Shown here one piece after another: positions 41,021 to 56,000 of a stretch of DNA of 64,000 nucleotides. Under the pieces are notes generated by a model, which did no database searches, was not told the origin of the DNA, and saw only the letters and a program-made list of their open reading frames with translations. This DNA comes from Tyto alba (taxonomy: Eukaryota; Chordata; Aves; Strigiformes; Tytonidae). The number at the start of each line of letters is the position of its first letter. Position 1 is the stretch's first letter. Where the stretch lies: contig NW_024881301.1 of the NCBI RefSeq assembly GCF_018691265.1, forward strand, positions 14,196,752 through 14,260,751, in the 5' to 3' direction. The position numbers and the translations under genes are program-made.

Positions 41021-44000
41021 CTGCGACATACAACGCAAAAGAAAGTCACCGATTCAGTACACAGCACAGGAACAAAAAAATAATTAAAAAAAAAAAAATC
41101 AGACAGCGGGTTTGCAATTCCCTACAGACACCGAACAGCTTCTCATGCACTCCCTGCAGCAACTACTGACTCCTGCGGGCCCGCAGCAAGCACGCCTGCA
41201 AAGCCCTTGCTTTCCCCACATTCCTGAGGCACAAACTTGCTGGAGAGCTTCACGTAGAGGCCTCAGTCCAGCAAGCCACCTCCTCAGGCAGGGCACCACG
41301 AGCACCGCGGGAGTCCCCTGGGCCGCCTCTCCCCGCACCCACAGCCCCGGCGCAGCCGCGTGGAAACGAGCGTTTCCAGGCAAAGGTTTCTCGCAGCGAG
41401 GGAGACATCCCAGCCCTGGGCATTTCGTTCTTAAGGGAAGGTGAGGCTCTGCTCAGAGGAACACAGAAAAAGACCTTGGTACTTACAAGCTACTGCAAGT
41501 GAAATGCTGCTAAATTCTGCAAGCACTGCACTGATTTAGAGAGCAGCTTGCTCTGATCAATTAAGACACATTTGAAGGTTTTTTTCCAAGTATCTATCCT
41601 TCCAATTTAAAGAAAGACTCGGACAGAGGTGCAATTTTGAACATATTTATTTTTTGTACATAAAAATGAAAGACTGACCTAAAGCCTCCAGGGAAAACAA
41701 AAAAGCCCAGGAAGGCCACTGTGTGTTACGTCAACTTGGCAAATTTCGTCCTCTGACTTAAGCCACTTGGCCATGCAGAAGACTTTCTCTTTTGTCATCG
41801 TTAATTTAGTTGCTTGTGCAGTCCTCAAGTGACCCAAGCTTCACCATAACACCAAACAGCAAACCGAATAATTTGGTTAACATTCATTAAACTTAAAGCT
41901 AGCCAGGCTTTTTAATTGCCCGCACAATCCAATCACACGTACATGCATACACATTTACACCTCTTCCCTTCTCACTGGGATATAAATTGATGTCAGTAAA
42001 TCATTTCACTCCAGGTTTAACAAAATAAGCTAAGTTTCACTTGCAACATCTTACTTCCATAAAATTAGCCTGTAATTTTCTTTCAAATCACTATTTCATG
42101 CTGAATTAAATTACTTATTACATTCCAAAAAAAATACAGATGTACCATCACTCTAAGTGGACTGTTCCTGCACCAAGAACATAAACAGAAAATCTCAAGG
42201 ACCAATTCCAAGATTGCAAACCCCTTGCAACAGAGGTCCAAATGTTTGTTAGTGATTTTTTTTTAATAAAAACGTGCATGATTTATACAGAAGTGCTCAT
42301 CTGAGAGTCAAACATTGTTTAATCAAATTCAAGGAAGTCCACTACGCATCAAATATTGTGACTGATGTATTTCCAGAACAGAGGGAAAAACCCGACACGG
42401 GAACACTTTGAATCGAGTGCAACAGCATTTTAGAAGCAGCGCAGGACCAGCCAGCAGCTTGTCAGAAACAGGGGTGGGGAGAGGCAGGAGAGGGGTCAGA
42501 AGGCACGTCCATCAGTTTTAGTCTTTCTTTAAGCATTTCCTACGATAGAGGTCACTGGGATCGACAGCTCTTCATTTTGGCCTGTACTTGTTCTTACTTA
42601 ATATCCAAGTTGTGCAAAACTGCTGCAAGTTTAAATCCTACAGAATAACAAAGCATCACAAGGGCTCAGTTTGCAGTAAAGAGAACAAGCCTCCCCCAGA
42701 TTTTGTTTTTTAAGGATTACTGACGGACCAGAAAGAAGAGTTTTATCCAAATTATCTCCTGGAATGTACTAAGGGATCTAATGTTTAATTTCCCTTCCTA
42801 CGCCCACACTGTCACGGACAATTCACCGTACAAAACAGTTTTGCCCAAAACCTGTATCACTTTGTGGTTCTTAAATTATTAACAGTTAGACTCTCAAGAC
42901 AGATACAATCATGGAACCGAACCAAGTTTTTACAGATCAACTGTTGAATGTGCAAGTCCTGCTTTACTGCATCAAGAAGTGCGAGACGATGTAAGATGGC
43001 CCCCTCCAGCCCTGCCCCACCCAGAAAGAGGAATGCCTGCTCAGGATCCAGCGAGCAAAAAGGCCAGAATTTAGAAGATGGAATCAGGAAAAAATTCAAG
43101 TGACAACTTGACAAGCCACAGTTAAAAGCTCAGTGTCTGTACGATACTGGTGGCCCAGGAAATCTCTCTCATGCCAACAGAAAGGTGATAAATGACAGTG
43201 TGGTTTCAGTGAAGGTTTCACCTGCCCTTTTTCCTTAGCTGCTTTTAATTATTTAGGTTAAAATCTGGACTATTTCTGTTACAAAAGCATTTTATTACAT
43301 TCCACGTGTTCTTCCATAACCAAAATATCTTTTATAAGGCACATATATTTACACCTACTATCAGTAATAGCTGATACTGAAAAACCTGTCTTCCCAATTC
43401 AAAGCAGAAAAAACAAACAAACAATCTTTTGCCAAGCCTCTTGTTGGCTAAAAGTTACCGTGGTTGTAAAAATTATGAAATGTCCTAAAATACGCAAGCT
43501 GCCTGCCTACCCTGTGTCCCAGCAGTCACTAAGTCATTCTGCCATTTGAGCTGCACAGTCGGTCAATAATGCCACGGGACAAATTGTCTTGTTTTACTGA
43601 CGCACAATTTCCCAAATTCAGAACTGCATGAAACTACACTTGTTTTCCTTATCGGGACCCTTAAGCATTTGTTTACTATATAAACAGCATAGTCCAAAAT
43701 AGTATTAGCTATTGTGAAATGAGAATTTCAAAGAGTAGAAGACTCAACTTAGCTTTGCATAGTAAATGTCAGACTATTTGGGCTCCATGCCTGGTATGTT
43801 ACTACCAAGCTTGAACATACTGGAAACCTTTCAAGTTAATTCCTCTGGGTAAGGAGTAAAGTAATTATCAAGCTCTTTTAGTATTTTTCAGCAGTAAATC
43901 CACTAAGTGCTTTACAAAAGGGAGGGGGTGGCACGGCAGTGGAGAGGAAAAAAGAACCCCCACACCCAACAGAAAACAACCAAGCTAGGAAGATGGAGGG

Positions 44001-47000
44001 AGAAAACAAGACTTCTCTGAAGCCACCCAACAAGGCAACGCTTGAATAAATAAAATCCAGGTTTCAAAGTGCAGTCCAATGCTACAAATTATTAGGTCTC
44101 AACTTGAACGACAGCAAACTACACAGAGCCACTCGTCACCTCTATATTCAAAGAGAATATAAAGGACAACGTGATTTGTGTTGAATTACTATTAGGAAGT
44201 GCTACTGCCCAACTAAAATTACTGAGCAGTCCCTTTCCAATAAAGTACCTGTAGCATTGGTATTCCCAAAATACTAGCCATGAAGTGTTTTAACACCGTG
44301 CTGAGGAACCCAAAAAGCAGTTCCAGACTTTGTGAAGTTACAGAAGTGGCTCATCCAGCAGAACATACTGGGTACAGGAGATTACTACCAACGTTTGTTT
44401 TCTACCACAACCACCCTTGGAAGTCCAACTATAGTCTCCTTTGATGTGCTTTCTACACCTATTACTGATGAATGAATTTTATTCTTTCTAGCAATTAAAA
44501 TCTATAGACACACAAAACATTACGTTTCACATTTAATGGAATGTCAGAACTTTAACAATGTTGGCCTTCAAGCAGTAGTTGAAGTCTGAATACATTAATC
44601 AACTTAACAGTATGCTTTTCAGTGGGGGCTAAGATCTCAAAAGCCTTTAAAAAAATTTTAAAAACCCAAACAAATTTCCAAGCCTTAAATAATGAAAACT
44701 ACAAAAAAATAAATAAGGAATGCAAATTAACAGAATAGAAATTGTTAAGTGCTTCATCAGACCCCTAGCTGCTCATATCAAACTGGAGAGTCAAAATATG
44801 GGGAATGGTTGCACTACTATTTTCATGCACAAACTATAATTACATTTAGTTTCAAAATCAAATTCTTTTTGGTCAGAAATTTGTACAAACTGAGCTTTTA
44901 AAAGTACAGTGAACTACAAAAAGATTAAATATGCAATTATAAAATATATTTATCCTAGGTCATAAGAATATAAAATGTTTATGTTCATGTCACTAGTACA
45001 TTACACATTACACACATTTAAGGATAACTTATTTGCATTAATAATGTAAATGATACAACACTGTTTATTGCTTATGTCAGGCATGTAAATTTAAATCCAG
45101 ACAGCCTTCAGCACCTAAACCTCTGTGGTTCAGGGTTTGCTTAAGATCTGGTAGAACACCATTTTAAAAAGTGTATAAACAGTTGCAGCAAGTTTGTACC
45201 TGCTCTTTTCAACAAAAACCATCAACTTTGTTGGGGGGCAGCAGTTCATTTTTTCTAAGTACCTGCAGTGGAAAGTCCTGAGATGTTGACATATGATCAA
45301 GTTTACATCACTCCTCTATCATATGTAAGGGTCTGCACCCATTCCAGGTGGAAGGAGTTTACTGCTTAAAGTCACACCCCTAGTCATGAACATGCAGCAA
45401 AATTAGCTGCTGGAGCAGACAGGCTTACTGTTTACTTACAAGGAATGTTCTTGAAAATACATTTTCCAGCAAGAATAAGCGCCAACTAAAATCAGTGTAC
45501 CAAACCCAATCTTAGTGAGAATAGGTTTCCAATATAACCACCTTTTTCTTTTTCTTTCAGTCTCATTTAGCTTCTGCTTCATCTGCTGCAGCTTCTGCGC
45601 TGTGTTAGCTTTTCTATCCTCTCTCAGTCGTTTTCGGACAGTACTTAAAGAAAAAGGAAAAATAGGGAAAATCTTAAATTGTACAACAGGAAAAAAGGCT
45701 ATTAAAATACTAAAATAAACCTCTTCCCAACATCCCCCCAAGAGTTAACCAACCCACCAGTAGCGTATGGCAGCAGTGTATAAATTCTAAACCAAGCAAT
45801 CTTTACTCTGTTTTAACCACCTTGATGTGGACAGTTTCAGGTCAGTGAAGCCCCATGAAATAAATGACATATGTACAGATGTAAATGGTATTTGACCTAC
45901 ATGTTCAACAGGGAACAGAATTAACTTAATTATCCAAAGTTGCCTTTCACCCCCATCAGAGCCCTGTTTGGTGGCTGCAATTTTTTGCATGGAGGCTGCT
46001 TTTGTATGCCATGTCATGTACCACATGCAAACATTTATAGTATTTAAGTGTATGCTACCTCTGCAGAGTTCACACTAGCCTCCCTGATGTATTCATCCTA
46101 ACCTACTCATGTCTGCATGCAGATTTAATGCTGCTCATCTTAGGCTGTAAACCAAATCCCGATCAAATAACACAGGCTAAAGGTCAGTTGTGTGTTGTTA
46201 CACTTACGAGGGCCACCTTGTAATTCTTCTCTCCAAAAGTATCCTCACAATCTCTAAGCAAGTGTGACGCTGACACAAAAAACACTTTGACTGTCCAAGC
46301 CCTAGCACACCAACACCACACTCACACCTTCATGTCCCTTGCCCTGCTTGTGAGGGGCTCCAAGCACCTACAGAACTGCTGTCAGTCTCTCTCAAGACTC
46401 ATCATAAAGACGTGGAAAGCTAAGCTCATCAGGGCGTTCAGTAAGCCATCTGTCATTCCAGATTTTCGGCCTATCTACGCTGAACTGCTGCACCTCACCT
46501 GAGGCTGCGGCGCTCCAGGGCAGGCGCTGCCGCCTGCTGCGCACCGCAGGCCTCAGCCCTCGCTCTGCCCAGCCTGAGGCAGGCAGGCCCGAGCCTCGCA
46601 GCACAGCAGCTGGGATGGTAATTCCTGGTACAACAGCTCACAGCTGAGGCGGTGCTACTCACGAGGCAGACGAACTTGAGACACAAATTCACATGACACA
46701 GCTAAACCACAGAGATCTATTCACAGGGGTAGATTTAACGTGAGCAGAGGGTGGCATACGGCTTCAGTGACACAATTTCAATCACCATACAGAAAGTGGC
46801 AGGTGATAAAAACTTTGTGTTTCTGAGGTATCTATTTTTCCAAACATAAGTTAGCATTGTATTTAAACATCAGTATCGAGTTCTGTTGGGCACTTTCAGG
46901 ACCGAACTCACACTGCACAGTACAGGTCACAGTCTGTAGGAAAACGCTTTCAAGCATGAGGTTTAGCTGCCTTGATTAGACATTTGTTTTTCTTCTCTTG

Positions 47001-50000
47001 ACCTTTAAACAATAAAATTTTAATCATAAAGAACAACTGAAACTGTATTTTAAAAGTAATTAAATAAGACAGTCAAATACCACCTGTCCTTTCTGTCTAC
47101 TGAAGAAAGATCTTTAAGTTTTCTTACGATAAGAAAAGCATACAGTAATCGAGCCTTTTAAGAGAGCATATCTGCCTTCTGAACAGTTTCTTCATCTCAC
47201 CTACCTTTCAATGTTTCCATCTGTGATATCTTGAACTTTAGTGGCCAGGTCAGTATTTATTTTCTCCATTTGATCTTTGTTCTCCAGGCCTATGCTGTTC
47301 CCATTGTACTTCTCTGTGGTTATTTTGGTTGGGTGTGGAGGAGACTGCTCAGAACTTGGAGCTTGGTCCTCCTTAGAGAGCTCCTTCCATCGTTTCTGCG
47401 AACAAGAACACGTTTCAAACACTCCCCCTGACACTGAAGGCCCTCTTTGCCCAAGATGTCATCCAGCAGAACAGTCACAGAAGTAGATTAAAGAGACTAC
47501 TAGATGAAGAAGAAAAAAAAAAAAAGCTAGATGAAGAAATAAGGTTAGGTGAAAATGCATCTTCTCCAACAGTGATCTCTCTTTATATTTCTCTGGGATG
47601 ATGCTACCATAAAGGTATGAGGCCACTACAGGGTTTGTACTGTCCACAGTAGCTCCACAATGAGGAAGCAACTTGTCTTGTACAGTCCTGCACTGTCCAG
47701 CACTTTCCATTTCCCTCTACTCTCTACACGCCTACACTGTGCTGTTACCTTTCATGGCTCCAAAACACAGTAGGACCTTGTGTGCAAGAACTGCCTAAAA
47801 AGAGAAAACTGCAGAAATTTGTAAAGCCAATGAAAAAAAACAAACTAGGGTTATTTATGCCAAAGTTGTAGGCTCCTATTTCACCTTGTGGTCCGTTAGC
47901 CCTGAGATCTACTGCATCACAAAACAGATATTCACCTTGTTTTGAGAAGTAATCTGAAGAGACGAGAAGAAAAAAGAAAAAAAGATCAGAATTAAAACTG
48001 GTTTGCTAGATCTTCGTCCTAATGGGTAACTGTCCTAATGATGAATAGACTGAAGGATTTCTTGCAACAAAGCTTTATGCAGGAAAAAAAGCTAGAAAGG
48101 TAACAGGAAGGAAAAGAATTGTCCCTAAAACCCAATCGTTTTCTCACACAAAATCAGCCAGTTTATAAAGATATAGAACACCTTGAGGGGGAAAAAAAAA
48201 AAAAAAAAATCAGTTACTTTTAAATGTCTATGATAAGAAAGATTAATTGAAAATTGACTCTTCACGAAACAACTGTTAGATTCTCATCTCTGGAATGAAT
48301 TCAGAACTGCTGGTCTAAACTAAACATCAAACTTCAAGAGCTACATATAAATGAACTGCTGGCAGAATGATCTTTAAAAATGAACCAACACCTCCACTGC
48401 AGAGGAGCTTGCAGTGTAAATCTGAAATTCACAAAGGGAGTCTTCATGAGCAAGACACTTCACTCAGAGGCTTCCCTTGTTTTGTCTTAAAGAAGAAAGG
48501 AAGGGGTGGGGAACAAACAAAACAGCCACTAACAAATGGAAATCCACTTAGCAGGTCCCTCTTCATGTCATGGAAAAAGGCCTTTTGGAAGACATGGTTG
48601 ATGTCCATAAGGGACTTGATGGCTAGGATAAATACTGATTACATCTGGAGTGACAAGCCACACAAGAACTGAAATCAGAGATAAATTTACTACTCTTGTC
48701 AAACAGAAGGAATTTCCCACCAAGAATTCTATTTTAAACCTGTAGTAGCAATAGCTCAAATGGCTGGTAATTCTAAGTTTAACTACCTAAGACAAGACTA
48801 TGTGAATGGCAGGACTGGTAAAATAATGTACAACAGACAGACAAGGAGGATTGTGTGGCTAAATCACCTTTGCCATTTTATGATAGCACCTGCAACTTTA
48901 CAAAAAAAAGCAACAAAAATATATCTCAGGAACTGACGTACTACACCACGTCTTATGAAATTAAGTCTGGAAGAAACAAAGAAGTGACCAAGTTTGATTT
49001 AAGAAATACAACTGTCCTTAAGATTAAAACCAAAATGCCTGTGTAGGGGAGCTAAGACTTAGGGCCTGTGTTGCCGCTTGGAATTAAAGGAGACAACAGA
49101 TAGGCATATTAAGATGTTCAATTGACAAAACCAAGTGAATGTCAGATAGGTTTTGGATTCACAATTTTCAGTACAAAATTAGAATATTCTTGTTCTCTGT
49201 CTGTAAAACCCATCTACAGATCTAACCGGTTCAACCATCTTTGTTCTTTCAAAGCCACAAATTTGTTTTCCAGAGACCACTCACTTCAACAGATTTTTCT
49301 GAAACAGTTTTTCTACTGTGTTGTTGAAACAATATTAACTTACGTTTATTACAAAGGAATTTTATAGAAATGAAAACTTAAATCTTGTTCCAGCTCACCC
49401 ATTTTATATAGTGCAGTGCTGTACTACAATTAGAAAGCAAGTAATGCTTCAGTTATGGCACCACGCAGCAGCACACCTACCACCCACCTCTGCAGGGTTT
49501 CAGGGCGCCCTAGGTGAGTATGATCCTTCCCTTCTCAGAGGGGCTAAACAAGGGGAAGAGACTCCTCACACCCCCACCCCCCCCCCCAAGTGTTGCAGTT
49601 GCAGCCACTAGCTGTACGCAAGTAAAGATTCAAGCGTATGTTGTGTTTGTCTGCACAGTTTACTGACTTCTGACATCCATGGAGATGACAGAGACTGACA
49701 TTTGGGTAATGTCGTATTAGAGAAGCATTCAATGACTTCATGCCCTCCCCATCAATAGTGCAGAGAAGTCAACACCGCCTGCACTCTGGACACTGTAACT
49801 GTTCCCTACAAGGGGAAAAAATGACCTAGCTGACCTCGAAAGGAGAAATACTCCTGTTAAGTACTGCCAATTGATTTTCTGCACATGACTCTGAGGCCTA
49901 AAGAGAAAAGCACCAAGACAAATGACTGCACTGCAGGAAAGACTGATTTAGGAAAGACCATCTGGACAATCTAACCAGAAAAAAGAACAAACGAGAAGTG

Positions 50001-53000
50001 TACCTTCTTAGGCATTCTCTTAGTATGAAGGAATAGCACATTTGAACCTGACAAGCAGTATTCGGAGTTGACAATGCTCCCTTGTATCCAGAAAGAAGAA
50101 ATCCCGTGATCTAGATGGCTAAGCGTGGGAACCAGAGCTGCTCACAGTTTGGAGCATGGCTTTTTAAAAATCAAAGAAGAAAAATCAGAGAGAAGAAAAC
50201 CCTCATACCACCAGAAACAGCTTCCAGAAAATAAAGAGGATAAATCGCTGTAGTTAGGATGAACCATGCAGTCTTCTAGGCACATGGTGCAGGTATCAGA
50301 CCAGCAGCACATTACCTCAGTGTTTATTAGTAGTTGTGCAAAATTATTTCTGTATATACATTGACAAATGTTTCTTGACTTGCTAAGAGAAGAATCTGAC
50401 AACTACCAGAACCACAGAAAAGAGGAAATGTGTTTTACTTTATCGCCTTCATTCATGATTTTAAGATATCAACAAAATAGCACAGCCCTAGCATATAAAA
50501 ATAAAATTAAGTCTGTTTTACAGCCTTTCCTCCCAGTTCTCCCTCCCACCTAGCTCCAGCCATTTAAAATAGCTGTAGCTACTGTTACATCTGCAAGCCA
50601 CACCGATAAAATGGTGAGATTTGGTAATCTGTTTACCCCAAAATTCATTATATTTGGCTAGATTCTACTAACTATAACACAAATATTAAAGGATAAAAAA
50701 AAAAAAAAGGCAACTCTACTAATAAACCTGATCAGTAGCATCGGGCAACTTCAGTGTTAGAAAAATATATAGCAAAGATCAAGAAATCCTAAAAAGATCC
50801 TTGCTATCTTTTCAAAGTGATTCTGGGCAGTACTTTTGCTTTTCAATATTGAATATACCAACTGAACCTTTTTTTTAGAAGAAGCATTAGTACAAGTTAT
50901 TTTTGTATTTTATCTAAGAGGGGACAAATACATAGGATTATAAATTTAGCTGACAGAAGGCTCTGATCAGATACCCTCTAATACCTTCCAGGCATCTACT
51001 GAAAAAGGCAAATTATTTAAAACCCACAAAAAGTTACATGTTTTAAAATAGTTTGGAGATCATTCTTAACTACTGTTAATAGTCTACTTGTTTATGTTTA
51101 AATACACAGAGCTAAACATTTACCTGTATAGTTGAATCCCCCATTATAAATTTTGCTCCTTCTATTACGGCCATATATGAAAATCTTAGTTGATCAGGAG
51201 TCTGAATAAGTCCCATTCGATATTTTCTCATATCCAGTAATACCTTCTTAACATCTACAGAAAATGGGTCTTTTTTCTCCATCTGTAAAGAAAGTTACAG
51301 CAAAAGCATCATTGCTACTGATAGTGACAACATATAAAAAATAATTACCAGTAAAAACGAGTCATAAAATTAAATCTAAAAATCTATTTATTCATATTAT
51401 ATTTCCACTAGTTATATATGAAATTAACATCTCAAATGACTTCTGAATTGTTTTTACAGGAAAAGAGTTAACCATCTAATGGTTAATCAAGCTTATTATG
51501 AACAAAATCAATGATCATGTATTAACCAAATAAACCAATGCTCTATAATCAAGTCTTAAAATTAAGAAATTTAGATATGCTTGATTTTATTTGGCCATGT
51601 ATTTGTACTTTGAAATAGGACTATAAGAATCAGAACCATAAAGCAGCATTTTCTACTACTCCTGAATGGAACAACAATTTGGAATGACAGAATGTGGAAC
51701 AAGTTTCCTTATTTAAAGCAGAATCCCCAGTCTGCACAATGCACACAGTTGTCCCCACACTATGTTCACGAGGTGCTTTAAACTACATACCTGCACTTCT
51801 TGCAATGTTCACTGTCATTTTTCTGATTTTTTAAGTATACTTACATTAAAATATACACCTGTGATTTTCAAAATGCATAAAAATGAAGAGAAAATAAAAA
51901 AAAATAATTGAGAGGACCTAACCAAACCAGAAGCATCTTGTAATTTAAACAAAATCCTATTACATATAACCCTGGTCTGCACTTCTCACTGTTACCAAGC
52001 ACAGCCAAAAACAAGAAGTTTGTGGCTGGACTCTAAAAATCAACAAAAAAAAATAGAGATTTTAAGTATTATTTAACATTTAAAGTTCACTCAAGTCATG
52101 AGCAATTATAGGTGATGCAGCTCACCAAATAAGCAAAAAACCTACTCATTCATGTGGTACTGCACCTGGCTACCAAGCCCCCCCTCCCGGGGGCTGGCAC
52201 AGCTAAGGAAACTGCACCATCCTCCATTACACACTGCATGAGATCCAGGGGCACGCCCAAGTTCTCATCCTAGTTCAGATACCAATTTTCTGCAACCTTA
52301 AGAAAAGGGGCCTGTCAGACTTGCAAGATACTCCATGTTCAGAGAAAAAGACTTACATATTCACAAGCCTAACTTTAAGCTCATATTAAAGAGAGGAAAA
52401 CCTCAATTTTTTCTAAGCATATCTTATATAAAAGCAAAAGAATGCTTACTATTTATTTTCCAGGAAGCTTGGAAAATGTGTAATGTGCTTCAAGATGGAT
52501 CTGTAAATGTATTTCAAGAGCTGTGTTTTTAAACCATCAAAATATGTGAAGGAAAAAGCATAAAGTCTTAATTAAAGTTTTCCCGGGCATGAATGTTTTT
52601 AAAGCCTTCTGACCAAAAAGCCTGTACTGGGAAAGGAGGCAGGGTGTCAGGAGAAGGGAAGAGGTGACAGAGAACATGAACAAATACTTACCAGGACAAG
52701 GCAAGTGTCTACTAATGAAAACGTGCCGGAACGTCCTATCCCTGCACTGCAGTGAACGACTGCAGGCCCGTGTTCAGGACTGAGGGAACCAGACTCTCTG
52801 ACTTTAAACAGGAAGTTCAGGAATGAAGCCGGGGATTCAGGAACTCCAAAGTCTGGCCATGTAGTATAATGAAAATGAAAGATCATCCTGGACTCACCAC
52901 TCTAGAAGTGAAAACAAATAAACAATACAACTAGAAAGTATTCTTCTTCCATTTAGTTAGCACATGTTTCCCCAATCTGAATCAATAGCCATTTTCTATT

Positions 53001-56000
53001 TTAAACCTCCCATTTAGACAAAAAAAATCCAATAATTTGCTTCAAGTTGGATGACAACCAACAGTGCAACCTGAAACAGTTTTTCATTCAAGTTGGTAGT
53101 TTTCCCCTTTGCAGTTATTAACATACACATTTATTTCTTCCCCTCGAACTTTCAATATACTATTTGGTTCGCTTTACTACTTGCTCCCAAATTTTCTTCT
53201 TTTTCTGCCATTAATGAAGCTTAATGGCTGACAGCAGTTATTAGACTGCTCACGTTAATATGACTGAAAAAAATACCTATCAGCATTGTAAACATTCTCC
53301 ACTCTTGCTCAGAGCCAAGTTTTAATGTCAAGAGGTATTAGCATCTCCTTTATACTAACTACACTATGGGGAGGAACAGGAAGCTTTATGGAGAAGGCCT
53401 ATAAGAACCCATACAGCAGGATGTCTAGCAATATTTTTGCTAGACATATTAATTATTTGTAAGTAAGAAAGGATTCTAAAACCATGCAGTTGTTTTAGAA
53501 CCATGCAGCTCCTCTCCTGACACAACCAACTAACTCTAAGTATTGAAACGACAGCAAGAGAGTTTATATATATCCAAAAAGCTTCGATGACAAATTTGGA
53601 TCATATTTTTATGGAACTTACTTCAGACCTGATGTTAAATGCTACTCCTTGCCATAGTCATTTTGAGAAAACTTGATCAGTGATTTAGCTCAGGAATTTT
53701 AGAAAGATCCAGCTATTTTTACCCTCCCCTCAATTTCATCTTATTTTCCACCTGAATTTAAACCTACATAAACGTCCACAAAGTTGGAACACAAGATTTT
53801 ACATATCAATGTATTCCAGGAAAGCTATTCTTCTTTTTCAGCAACAGTAAGATACAGCTATGAAATTCAGATAAATTCTACTGTCTTTCATCTGCTCAGT
53901 CTGTTTCAACATCTTATGAAGGACAACTTACGAAACTCCTTTGTGAAACTAAAATAATCCAGTTCATAGTTACCACAGTAACAAAAACACTCTCCCATTT
54001 TCTTTTTCATCTTCAGTGCCTGATACTGCAAGACTGCCAATATTTTCACAGAAAACAGTGGATATTAACATGACTCATGCTACTCTCAAATGCACGCTTA
54101 TCTTCCTGGAATATTTTGTCTTTCAGCTAAGAGCTCAACAAGGAGAAGAGAGTCTGATCCATCATACTGGGAAAATGGGTACACAGTAAGACTTCAAAGT
54201 GGGGGGGGGGGGGGGGGGGGAGGCGCGGAGTGGAAATCTTTAATTGTGTAAATACACTGGGATTTCCCTTTCTTATTTGTCTGGAGCAAAGCATTAAAAA
54301 AAAAAAAAAACAAAAACAAAAACAAAAACAAAAAACCCCACAGTTTGCATTTTCAACTGAGATCATCTTACTGGTCTTCTGTACCTGTTTTTTTACCTAG
54401 TAAGTTAACTCACTAATCAACTGAAATGACCTGTTTGTTTAAAAATCATGAAGATACATTTTTTTATAAGAAACATGGAAATTACAGAATTTTAAAGAAG
54501 GTAACACTGTTACGCATTTTCCTGTATTTCTAAGACAAATAACTCATCAATTCACAAAGTTAAGAGGAAAACTGGAGATAAGAGCTAAATGCACTTACAA
54601 GGTAAAGCAAAGGTTAAAGTCGTTTCTTGTGAATCTAGATGATGCTCTGAGGTGGTAATGGAGCGTTCTCCCACTTCCCCTCAAGATTCTTAAATATCAT
54701 TCCAGATGAATGCCTCCCTTATACCTCAAGAAGGCAAAAATACCCTTATCTATAGAAAACAAAGGTGATCTGTGGGTTGCTTGTTTGTTTTTTTATTTTC
54801 CAAATCCCATACTGTATCAAGCACCTTTCTCATACACTAATCTGAAAATAAGTATTTCTAAATGAGAGATTAAACAGTGCTGTTGTACACTGCATACAGC
54901 TCTAACCCAGAGAATTACTTTTTTCCCCTCCCTACACTGTATAAAGGCTTTATCCATCCCAGTTTTCCATCCCTTCAGCTCATTTTAAAAACACCTAGTC
55001 TCTTCATCTTTCTTCATGAGGGCACCAGAACTGGCTGGTTGTCTTTGAACTTGCAATTTCTAATCCTAAAGCCAAATCTCATGTGAATATTTCAAACCTC
55101 CCACATTTTCTCTCTTAAACAGAATGGCTCTTTCAAGTGGTGCTTGGCAGTCAAGCTGTACAGCTGAAATACTGTCTTTGTGTGATCATCTGTACCACCC
55201 TTTTTTACAGAACTCCCCCTCTCACTGAGCCATGCATTACGTGAAGTGATGCAGGACAGTAATGAGAAAAGTTCTGGCTTCCTGAAGATTCATAACTGCT
55301 GATGGACAGAAATTCAGTTCTAAAGAACAACTAATTTAAAGTGTTACCAGGAAACTAGATATATTTTTAAAGAAAAAAGCTGGACTTCAGGACTCAGGCA
55401 CTAATATAAAATTTTATGTATGTTATACACAGGGAACGTATTTCTGCATGGTAACTGAAGATCAGCTTACTCTATGGTAACAACAACATATTCTTCCAAG
55501 ATTTATTCCCTAAGACTAGCTACCAAAAAAAAAATTAAAAAAAATCCTTGAATAATCAAGGGACAACATTTAAATAACTTTTCAAATCAGTCAAACAATT
55601 CTAGTGAAAGTTTCACGAACTACTGGGATCAGCTTTCAGTAAATGATCAACATAGCTAAAACTGATAAACTCAGCTACCACCACACTGCACAGTTCTCCA
55701 CTGACTGCTGGCAACACTAACAGAATAATCAAAGGACCATCAAACCACAAGCCACGCTCCAGGTTACAAGCAGACACCCACGAGGACTTGAGCAGAAGAA
55801 TAACATAATGCCACTAGATTAACCTTCATCAAAACAAGACTTGTCATAACCTTTTTACAGTGACTATCCAATCACTCAAAACAGAAAGGTACAAAAATCT
55901 TGGAACAACTTCTGGATGTTCAGTCACTTGAGAGTATGAACATGAATAAAATACTACCGAAATGCTTAAAGGCAGTTGACGCTTTCAGTGTCAAGTAGAG

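Noticed and set aside
43125..43150. A first candidate for the PTPN2 TC45 exon, where CCAG is followed by codons for a TDT-like tail
   Set aside because: With the phase set by the exon 9 internal donor it reads a different peptide, and PRLT is missing. The site at 40999-41020 fits in both phase and sequence.
47231..47486. Plus-strand frames over PTPN2 exon 8
   Set aside because: They are antisense shadows of the exon, which itself matches PTPN2 with correct splice sites.
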